DNA of 64,000 bases. It comes from Paralvinella palmiformis. Taxonomy: Eukaryota; Annelida; Polychaeta; Terebellida; Alvinellidae. The DNA lies in NCBI GenBank assembly GCA_025642065.1, contig JAODUP010000571.1, forward strand, positions 288,501 to 352,500, written 5' to 3'. Positions 55,480-64,000 of the stretch are shown here, in pieces. The notes beneath the pieces are model-generated. The model searched no databases. It was not told the origin of the DNA and was given only the letters and a program-made list of their open reading frames with translations. The position numbers were made by a program, and so were the translations under genes. Numbering within the stretch: the stretch's first letter is position 1; every line of letters starts with the position of its first letter.

Positions 55480-56760
55480 GTCGTGGTTTGCCGTGTTTTT
55501 TCTTCTAAATATGGTATTTTTCACGCAAAACCACATACTGCATGATTATCAGATCATTTTAAATGGTTTTGCTTTATGTTGAGTTGACCCGTTTATATTA
55601 ACCAGGTTAATTAAACCGATGTCGGGCAAAAAACCCACCCCATTAGCCTTTCTGATTGTGTTTGTCGTATTTGACAAAGTGGCCCCCTCACGTGAATAAT
55701 AAAAGAAATACTTGGGTTGTGATTTTTCTAGGAAAATCGTTGCATTCAGTATAAAATTTGTGTAATTGGGTGTAGGCCTAGTTGGTGTAAACCGAACGGT
55801 TGCTGTTACGATGCTGAGGAGAAAATGTTTTAAACAACGTTCATCTATTTTTTGATAGAAGGACCGGAATACCATAACAGGCATTGCCTTTTAATTCCGT
55901 ATATATAAGGTGGAACTGTTTACACTTATCCCTTCAGGAAATAAATTGCGGCAATTTGTCGGTTCGAATAAAATATTGTGTTACAGAGTTTATCATTGAA
56001 AATTTAACATTTCTAGAGGTCAGTGGGACTCATGACAGTTGTTATATATGACCTTGTTCCGACCTGAAGTGGTGTCCCGATAAACTGGATTGCATCACCA
56101 GTGACTGAAAAAAGTGGTTCATAGGTAACTGTGCCAAAAAAGATGAGTCACAATTTTGATCAGAAAAATGGTCATACGAAAAAAGTGACAACTTTATTTA
56201 TATTTCATTGCGCTAAAAATATGTCGACTAGGGAAAAAACGCGCCATAGAAAGACAGAGGAAAACAACTACGTACAATATTCTGGTACACGTCCTGTAGA
56301 TCGAGTAAATGTTGTCATTTCTATTTTATCGAGTACCTTTGTTGAAGGATAATTTGTGTAGCATCTCGATGTGGGGTTTGACATTTAGCACACTTTTGTT
56401 GGCACGTTTCCTTCTCGATTTTAATTAAATGAATTTGGGATCAAAACCTTACCCGAATATCCTATCCTATAAAGACACCACCTTCCTCGAGTTACTATTA
56501 TTAATTAATGTCCTGTCTTGATTAAACAAATTTCAAAGGGATCTATCCGCTTTAGCACTTGGGACAAATTTCTTTGCGTCGCTGAATGAATTTCAATGAG
56601 TAAAACCAATGATAAAGAAAAGTGACAACAATATGTCTACATATTTGTATGAATTTCTTAATTTGTTTACATCTTTCTCTCATATTATATTCAAGTATCT
56701 GGTTTGTTTTTTCTGGCTACCGAAACTTTTAATATCTCGCCACAGCCAACTGAAGCAGGC
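55480..56760. other. No gene seen
   Basis: Two open frames (minus 55884-55549 and plus 56131-56352) have no motif, unfavourable composition and no splice support. No repeat recognised. Confidence 0.4.
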
Positions 56761-56764
56761 TCTG

Positions 56765-57085
56765 ACTGTTACGTGACAGCGCAGTTAGTTTGAGCGTAGG
56801 ACTCGTAGTCGAACGGTCGCGGGTTCGAGGCTCGGTGAGCTGCATTGTGGTCGTGTGGCGACTGGTTCACTCATCCATAAAAAATGAGTACCTGACAGGA
56901 CGCGATGGCTATTTGTTTGAGTAACGCTTTGCACCTATAATGGCAGCATGCGTTGTATGCTCCCTTGGTGAGATGTGTGCTAGGTGGAAACAGGTCTGAG
57001 TCAGTGATAATAATATTGTAAAGTACCTTAGAGCAGCTTCTAGCTGAATAGGGCGCTATATAAATATCACAGATTATTATTATAT
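56765..57085 (+). mobile_element. SINE-B copy
   Basis: Full length and very similar to 29961-30290: head AGTTAGTTTGAGCGTAGGAC, B box GGTTCGAGGCTCG, tail TAGGGCGCTATATAAAT. Flanked by AT repeats on the right. Confidence 0.82.
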
Positions 57086-57528
57086 TATTATTATATATGT
57101 GGAATCAATTTTCCTATCAAAATCACTATTAGTCAATGACTATTAGTCCAAATGTGGACGAGATTGATTCGTAACATAGCTAATTGTTTTGAGAACTTGT
57201 TGATCGGTCGTCTTCCAGCTCGGCTCATCGTGGTCCACGCTTGTCCAGTAGTAATTAGGCCTCTGTTTGTTGTCCGGCCAGTGGGAGACTTCAATTCCGA
57301 TGATCTATTGTGCCAATTGCGATCGTTGTTCGGCTTTTGTTAATTAAGTCAAATGGGCGGAAACGCCGAAGTGACGTAACCCAGATAGCTACGACCTGCT
57401 GAGACCGGGCCGAGTTATACCTCTGAATGTTGTCATCGGCTAACGACGTCGTATAATATCTATAGCCAAGAGCCTTATGTTTACAATACGTCCGTATGAA
57501 ATGATTGTTCCAAGGTCCCATTCAGCGG

Positions 57529-57529
<1 letters not shown>

Positions 57530-57563
<34 letters not shown>

Positions 57564-57973
57564 TTTGTTGACGTCGGTGGGGGGTTTGTTACGAATTCTA
57601 CGTGAAAAAACTGACCGTACATAACGTGGTAGTAGTGATGAATTTGAAACTTGTTGAACTTTAAGGAGCCTCTGTTAGAGTACGTCTAGACTAATTAGTG
57701 TTGCCTTTGTATTAATGTTTGCTGCTCGCAGTGTGTGTGTGTGTGTGTGTGAGAGAGAGGCAGGGAGGGTGAGTGGGTGGTTGAGTGAGTGAGGTGTTAT
57801 ATTGTTCCAACGAGTGGACGGTTAGTTTTGTGTTATCTGATGGTGGCTTGGTTGTCCGGTTTTGTAAGATATGCTGGCGATAATGTATTCCGATGTTTGA
57901 CGATATGAATGTGTCTGCCCTCTCGCGCACGCGCGCATTCACACACACACACCTACACACACACACACACACA
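57530..57973. repeat. Cluster of CT, GT and CA microsatellites
   Basis: (CT)n(GT)n at 57530-57563, (GT)n(GA)n at 57731-57760, and (CA)n tracts at 57940-57973. Confidence 0.9.
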
Positions 57974-58329
57974 CCAAATAACCAGCCCCCGTGACAGAAC
58001 TGATATGAGTGTAGATAAAAAATTTGTCTGTTGGTGATTATTTCAAAACATCCTCCCTGGGGATATGGAACCATCCATCCATCCACCTCTCAATCCACCC
58101 CTCCCTCCCTCCACACCCCACCCCCTTCTCTCTCTATCAGCCACTATATATACTCATTGGTCAGTTAACAGATTTACCATACTACAGAAATCAACTTCCA
58201 CCCAGAGATTTAAGTCTCCTAGACGTAATGATAATATATAGCTTTATGAGCATTCTATATATGTAATGTGTAGGCTGTGCCAAACAAGGGACAGCCTCGG
58301 GATATTCCCCGAACTACAAGGAGTATATA

Positions 58330-58510
58330 TGTAACAAACAAACACACACACACACACAAATCAGGTCTTTATGTGAGGTCGCTATATTAGGTTGGGACTG
58401 GTGAGACATTACACAAGTCGCCACTCTGGATTCAGTCCCCTGAAGAAACGTCCAGAGTTTGAATTCACGGTTCGAGATTCTCTGTGCCTTATTATACACA
58501 GTTAAAACAC
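58330..58510 (-). repeat. Dispersed repeat attached to (CA)n, second copy
   Basis: Reverse complement of the repeat at 18481-18640, again adjoining a CA/GT microsatellite; here the microsatellites at both ends are short. Confidence 0.75.
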
Positions 58511-58660
58511 ACACAGCTTATAATAATGACATTAGATAGCGGATTTTAATTGAGTTCAGATCATAGACATTTTTCTTAAGATATTGTCCGGCATTCTAAA
58601 TTCAGGCTTGTTTATTCAATATATTGACATTTGGACATTGTCACCCGTCGAATTGTTCCT

Positions 58661-58789
58661 TCTGTGCACAAGATAATGGGGGCGAAGTGAAGGATGAAAC
58701 ACCATTCTGATATAGCCAGGCCGGGGTTTGAACCCAGCCGTTATAGATATGTGGCCAACCGCGCTACCAGTTAGGCCACGGAGGCGCCC
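58661..58789 (-). mobile_element. SINE-A copy, diverged subfamily
   Basis: Minus-strand head AGGGCGCCTCCGTGGCCTAA with B box GGTTCAAACCCCGG. The body stops after the GGTGTTTCATCC region. Confidence 0.72.
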
Positions 58790-59152
58790 TGCCAAACAAC
58801 AGAATGCTTTTAACATCAGTACACGACTGATCGCTGGCATTTCACTGGTTGACAGCAGCATTTCTGGGCTTCCTCAGGTCCCACAGGTGTATTCAACATT
58901 GCACTGGACACGATAAGCGTAGTACTTATTTACTATAGTTGAGTAAGTCTGGCAAGTCTGACGATGGTCGGATATGAACTTTAACCTCAAAATGGCCGTA
59001 TCGACGTGTGTCTCTATGGCGCCGATACGCTCCAGTAGTTAACAAAACCAGGTGAAACGCTTACTGAAGATGGGGGTGGGGTGTGGTCAACAAAGGAGAA
59101 ACAATTTTCAGTGTTCAAGAATAAAATAATTTCCGGGTTTGAGTTTCAAGCA

Positions 59153-59282
59153 TTCCTGTAGCATAATTGGTAATATGCTGGTGTTCTAGATTTGAATCTC
59201 ACCAGTCAGTGTTATCCATGTCTGCGGGATGCTCCTTTCTCCAGCCTGTCGACCGTCTGATATTTGCCTGAGGTTAAATACA
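59153..59282 (+). mobile_element. SINE-C copy
   Basis: TCCTGTAGCATAATTGGTAA head, TTTGAATCTCACC B box, then a body with TGCGGGATGCTCC. Confidence 0.5.
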
Positions 59283-59439
59283 AATATTATATAGTGCAGC
59301 CACTAAATACTTCTTAACCAAGAAACTTTTTTGTGCTTTTTAGACATAAGTTAGGGATTCATGTAATATGTATGAATCTAATTATCACATATCGTATGTA
59401 ATGTATCAAATTTGTATGCTTCATTTCCATTACGTATAA

Positions 59440-59575
59440 TAATAATAATACTAATATGTGATATTTATATAGCGCCCTATTCAGCTAGAAGCTGCTATAA
59501 GGCGCTTTACAATATTATTATCCCTGACTCAGGCCTGTTTCCACCCAGCATATATCTCAACTCCCACGCATTTTC
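59440..59575 (-). mobile_element. SINE-B 3' fragment
   Basis: The tail and adjoining body only, on the minus strand: GGAAACAGGCCTGAGTCAGG to TAGGGCGCTATATAAAT. Confidence 0.75.
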
Positions 59576-59917
59576 ATAGTTGTATCCGTAAATTAACAAT
59601 TTAACATGTTAACATATTTCAACCTTTGTACATTCTGTGTTTCTAAGTGATGTGACATGTACTGGTACTGGTGTTGGTAAATGAGCAGAAGGCATTCCAC
59701 TAGAGTATAGAATGTACCACTAGTGACGCCATCCTCATTTAGGTATGTACTGGTTATGCCAATAACAAAAGTGGTATCTATTTGATAATTTTGATAAATT
59801 TCAGTTCAGCGAACATGCGTCATTGTAAATTATTATGCCAGCATTGGGTTTGATTCGGATTTAAGATTCAAAACCTTTCCGACCAATTCAAGTCGCGTTA
59901 AATGTGCTCCTCCCCCT

Positions 59918-59922
<5 letters not shown>

Positions 59923-59952
<30 letters not shown>

Positions 59953-59970
59953 GTGTGTGTGTGTGTGTGT
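59923..59970. repeat. (CT)n(GT)n microsatellite
   Basis: CT tract followed by GT tract. Confidence 0.95.
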
Positions 59971-60344
59971 TATAAAGATAGTTAAGGCGCTGGCACAGGT
60001 GTTATACTTTCATTCAAACAACAATTAACTCCAAACTGATTTTAAAAAAATATTTAATTGTAAGTATAATTAATTACCGGTAAAATTAGAGAAAAATGAA
60101 AGAAAAAAACTAATTTCTAAAATAATCCAAAAGAGGATAATCTAAATATAAAAAAAGAAACTATGATTAAAACAAAACCAGGCTTTGTGTCGAACACTAC
60201 GGCCAAGAAAGATTAAACCTAAAATGGAGAAATAAAATATTAATACACAGTATGAATAATGTGTGAATAATATCAGGATAAATCAGAATAAATTCAGATT
60301 AATACTAATAGCAGCGATATAACACGACTCAACCCAATAGCCAC

Positions 60345-60640
60345 TATCCCACTGCTGGTCAAACACGGCCAACCAGCATCCCACTGCTGGTCAAACACGA
60401 CCAACCAGCATCCCACTGTTGGTCAAACACGACCAACCAGCATCCCACTGCTGGTCAAACATGACCAACCAGCATCCCACTGCTGGTCAAACACGACCAA
60501 CCAGCATCCCACTGCTGGTCAAACACGGCCAACCAGCATCCCACTGCTGGTCAAACACGACCAACCAGCATCCCACTGCTGGTCAAACACGACCAACCAG
60601 CATCCCACTGCTGGTCAAACACGGCCAATCAGCATCCCAC
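60345..60640. repeat. 32-bp minisatellite with a hairpin in each unit
   Basis: About nine units with period 32 (60371, 60403, 60435). Each contains CCAGCATCCCACTGCTGG, whose arms CCAGCA and TGCTGG pair over a six-base loop. Confidence 0.92.
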
Positions 60641-60756
60641 GGTCGATCTCTGTAGCTAGAGGCCTACGACTGCATGAGTGCTGTTGATTAAAAATGTTAG
60701 CTACTCGGATCAAATAAATTCCCTCCCCTCTGGCTATGAGCACCTACTACTACTAC

Positions 60757-60845
60757 TATAATAATAATAATAATAATAATAATGTATATTTAATAAAGCG
60801 CCCTTACTAGCAGGAGCCATTCAAAGGCGCTGTACAAATAATATG
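60757..60845 (-). mobile_element. SINE 3' tail fragment (SINE-B-like) with (TAA)n
   Basis: Minus strand: CCTTTGAATGGCTCCTGCTA, AAGGGCGCTTTATTAAATA, then (TTA)n. The same tail occurs near 27480-27520. Confidence 0.55.
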
Positions 60846-60946
60846 TAATATAATAATACCCCAAATAATATGTCTGTAAAAACCTTCTACAGGTCATCAT
60901 CGTATTGTTTACAATTTGAAAAAGCTCTAACCTACTGTCTGTATTG

Positions 60947-61102
60947 GTGTGTTGGATCACAGATCACTACCACCCGATTTCGAATCTCGGCGTGGGCATA
61001 TCTGAAGAGTGTTTCATCTTTGAGTTCGATTCATTACCTTTGCAGGTCGCTCGGCCCATTTAGCCTACCATGCGCACGAAAGTGGCCGTAAATCATCATC
61101 AT
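60947..61102 (+). mobile_element. SINE-A copy
   Basis: Plus-strand copy starting mid-head (GTGTGTTGGATCACAGATCA) and running to GGCCGTAAATCATCATCATC. Confidence 0.77.
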
Positions 61103-61354
61103 CTGTATCTGTATCTGTATAGATAGTTTTCAGGGCCCTGAGCCAGTGCTAATAAATTGAACTGCTCACGCCTGTTTGTACATTCATTACCTGGCAAGTG
61201 AATTATCTATGATCGATCAAATATCCGGAATATTGAAATTGAACAACTTGTTTGACTGGATCATCCATGTAATGATGTAAGTAACATGTACTGATCCTGG
61301 TACTTCTGATCACCTTGTAACTGATACGCTGTAACTGATATACACCGGCTTTCT

Positions 61355-61490
61355 GGTGGAGCAGAGGTTAGCGTAGTACATAGCAAACCTACGGCTTATG
61401 GGTTCTGTTCCGGCTTATGACCGTGTTTCTCGGATCTGTTCGCGTTGGCAGGTATGATTAGCGCTGAGGGTCAAAACTCCACATAACTAT
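61355..61490 (+). mobile_element. SINE-C copy
   Basis: TCTGGTGGAGCAGAGGTTAG, TTATGGGTTCTGTTCCGG, CGTGTTTCTCGGATCTGTT, GCGTTGGCAGG: the same plan as 4190-4362. Confidence 0.5.
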
Positions 61491-61589
61491 ACTACTTGAA
61501 CAAAGATAAATGATATGTTTATGTCGAGATTGTTCCATATCACAGAATAATAATTTGTTTTAACATTTTCTTTTATAACCATATTATAA

Positions 61590-61591
<2 letters not shown>

Positions 61592-61646
<55 letters not shown>
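61592..61646. repeat. (GT)n microsatellite
   Basis: About 27 GT units with one T interruption. Confidence 0.95.
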
Positions 61647-61647
<1 letters not shown>

Positions 61648-61799
61648 CATTTTCTGGGTATTTCATGAAATAAATATGAAACATTTCTCGTCTGGTACTA
61701 ATAGTACTAATATTAAAATTGCTGTATAAATAACATAGAGTTTTTAGTTCAATCACTGTGATTGTTTTAAACAAAGAAATGGCGTCATATTTAAGTATC

Positions 61800-62360
61800 A
61801 CGGATCTGGTAAATATTTGTACACCAAATGGAATAATTTAATATTGTATTTAATATTTTTTATCATCTCTGTGTCCGTCAGATATATTATATTTGTGTGT
61901 GTGTGGGGGGGGGGGGTATCTTTAATTTAAGCCAATTATGCACAATATTTAATAGTTTATAAAATCTCACTGTGACTTCGTGTCATTCATGTCCTGTGTT
62001 AATAACTGGCTGTGACGGGGGGGGATTACTCATAATTTTAAACTTTTAACATTGGCCAGCTGTTCCTAACCAATAACCACCAGCTGGTTCAGCAAATAAC
62101 GGTTTAGTAACAGCTGGTTCAGAAAGCGCCATTTTGTTACTCACTTTATGTCTCCCACTTTCAAATCACTGAACAGACACAACTCTATATATATATATGA
62201 TAAATTGTCATACTATAAGAATTTCCTGTTGATAATAGAAACAGACAAGATCTGTGTATCATTGGCATTAATTCCTTGATTTTATAGATATCAGACAATA
62301 TAAACTGTGTTATCTATTTTCAATTCCAAATAGTTTGCAGTATTATAGTGGGAGGTGCCA
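61800..62360. other. No gene seen
   Basis: AT-rich with G-runs at 61907-61917 and 62018-62025. Two CAGCTGGTTC repeats at 62080-62120. Confidence 0.4.
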
Positions 62361-62364
62361 TTAT

Positions 62365-63615
62365 GTACAGCTATACTTTGTTATGTTAGTGAGTTGGTAA
62401 ATGTTATCTCACCAACCTGTTTATACTCTGTTATGTTAGTGAGTTGGTAAATGTTATCTCACCAACCTGTTTATACTCTGTTATGTTAGTGAGTTGGTAA
62501 ATGTTATCTCACCAACCTGTTTATACTCTGTTATGTTAGTGAGTTGGTAAATGTTATCTCACCAACCTGTTTATACTCTGTTATGTTAGTGAGTTGGTAA
62601 ATGTTATCTCACCAACCTGTTTATACTCTATTATGTTAGTGAGTTGGTAAATGTTATCTTACCAACCTCTTTATACTCTGTTATGTTAGTGAGTTGGTAA
62701 ATGTTATCTTACCAACCTGTTTATACTCTGTTAGGTTAGTGAGTTGGTTACTTTTATTTCACCAACCTGTTTATACTCTGTTATGTTAGTGAGTTGGTAA
62801 ATGTTATTTCACCAACCTGTTTATACTCTATTAGGTTAGTGAGTTGGTAACTTTTATTTTACCAACCTGTTTATACTCTGTTAGGTTAGTGAGTTGGTAA
62901 ATTTATCTCACCAACCTGTTTATACTCTGTTATGTTAGTGAGTTGGTAAATGTTATCTCACCAACCTGTTTATACTCTGTTATGTTAGTGAGTTGGTAAA
63001 TGTTATCTCACCAACCTGTTTATACTCTGTTATGTTAGTGAGTTGGTAAATGTTATCTCACCAACCTGTTTATACTCTGTTATGTTAGTGAGTTGGTAAA
63101 TGTTATCTCACCAACCTGTTTATACTCTATTATGTTAGTGAGTTGGTAAATGTTATCTTACCAACCTCTTTATACTCTGTTATGTTAGTGAGTTGGTAAA
63201 TGTTATCTTACCAACCTGGTTATACTCTATAAGGTTAGTGAGTTGTTAACTTTTATTTTACCAACATGTTTATACTCTGTTAGGTTAGTGAGTTGGTAAA
63301 TGTTATCTTACCAACCCGTTTATCCTCTGTTAGGTTAGTGAGTTGGTAAATTTTATCTTACCAACCTGTTTATACTCTGTTAGGTTAGTGAGTTGGTAAA
63401 TTTTATCTTACCAACCTGTTTATACTCTATTAGGTTAGTGAGTTGGTTACTTTTATCTTACCAACCTGTTTATACTCTATTAGGTTAGTGAGTTGGTAAA
63501 TTTTATCTTACCAACCTGTTTATACTCTATTAGGTTAGTGAGTTGGTTACTTTTATCTTACCAACCTGTTTATACTCTATTAGGTTAGTGAGTTGGTTAC
63601 TTTTATCTTACCAGA
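62365..63615. repeat. 50-bp minisatellite, about 25 units, hairpin-forming
   Basis: Exact 50-bp period (ATGTTATCTC at 62401, 62451, 62501). Each unit holds GAGTTGGTAA...ACCAACCTG, so GTTGGT pairs with ACCAAC across about 14 bases. Variants (TAGGTTAG, CTTTTATTTTACC) occur in a repeated order, suggesting that blocks of several units were duplicated. Confidence 0.97.
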
Positions 63616-63984
63616 CCACTTATATTGTATGGCTATGTTGATAGAGCGCTGTATTATAAACCTGTGTGACCAGGGACAAGACATAACGAAACACTCACCC
63701 ACGTACTCACTCAATTACTCACTCACCTATAATACAAGATTAGAACGTTCTATTGAACTGATGTGTTACTAATATGTTGTTAATTAGATGTCGTCATCGT
63801 TACGTTTATCTTTAAGCCTAAGTTTGTTAAAGTATATCCTGTTTTGACTTGTCGGTGTGTGTGTCTGTGCGTGTGTGTGTAGGGGAGGTGTAATGGTATC
63901 CCCGCTGGCAAGACAATTACGAATCAATTGCACCACTTTGTTTTATTTAAAATATCCGAGGAAGGGCATATCAAACAATTCCAT

Positions 63985-63996
63985 TTTATTTTTCAG
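63985..63996 (+). other. Candidate splice acceptor at the window end
   Basis: ATTTTATTTTTCAG precedes TTAC, the last four bases. A strong plus-strand acceptor that could start an exon just outside the window, perhaps of the gene beginning at 50580. Confidence 0.3.
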
Positions 63997-64000
63997 TTAC

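Noticed and set aside
55549..55884. 111-codon minus-strand frame
   Set aside because: No recognisable domain, no splice sites and low-information composition; probably chance.
57152..57343. 63-codon plus-strand frame
   Set aside because: Hydrophobic but without signal features, homology I recognise or splice support.

Overview
The window is animal nuclear DNA: genes are split into short exons by kilobase introns, most of the sequence is non-coding, and tandem repeats, tRNA-derived SINEs, non-LTR retrotransposon remnants and small DNA transposons are dense. The combination of a CABIT-SAM adaptor, a CHST15-like sulfotransferase and this repeat style fits a spiralian, most likely a mollusc. Anything more specific would be a guess. 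I see no prokaryotic operon, CRISPR array or phage.

Four genes can be supported. (1) Plus strand, 5465-11637: the last four exons of a CABIT-domain protein ending in a SAM domain (GAREM/THEMIS-like). All its introns are phase 1, and each is filled with its own minisatellite. (2) Minus strand, 28793-18004: a carbohydrate sulfotransferase of the CHST15 (GalNAc4S-6ST) type. It runs from a type II membrane anchor through both PAPS-binding motifs to the C-terminus, in eight firm exons plus one proposed 35-nt exon, about 652 residues. (3) Minus strand, 49499-37221: the histone mRNA stem-loop binding protein (SLBP), six exons and 313 residues, with all five introns in phase 2. (4) Plus strand, from 50580: the first coding exon of an unrecognised gene facing away from SLBP across about 1.1 kb that carries NRF1-like and ETS-like motifs. 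A splice acceptor 4 bases before the window end could belong to it.

Layout: 1-5400 holds a 66-bp minisatellite, a hAT transposase scrap, a decayed non-LTR element and SINEs. 5.4-11.6 kb is the CABIT-SAM gene. 11.7-18 kb holds a decayed retrotransposon sitting just behind that gene's stop codon, and the first copy of a 1-kb terminal-inverted-repeat element. 18-28.8 kb is the sulfotransferase gene with minisatellites in its introns. 29-37 kb is intergenic, with SINEs and 21-bp and 27-bp tandem arrays. 37-49.5 kb is SLBP, with the second copy of the 1-kb element and two retrotransposon 3' ends in its introns. 50-64 kb is the start of the unknown gene followed by more SINEs and minisatellites, ending in a 50-bp array of about 25 copies.

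The genes share no obvious pathway: one signalling adaptor, one Golgi glycan-modifying enzyme and one histone-mRNA processing factor. I found no clearly new biochemical system. The unusual material is the repeat landscape: one minisatellite family at two distant loci in opposite orientation, arrays built of short hairpins, a two-copy 1-kb element with short terminal inverted repeats, and a back-to-back pair of retrotransposon ends. The exon structure of SLBP is also notable. All exon limits were worked out by hand from reading frame, splice sites and phase; no transcripts or database searches were available.
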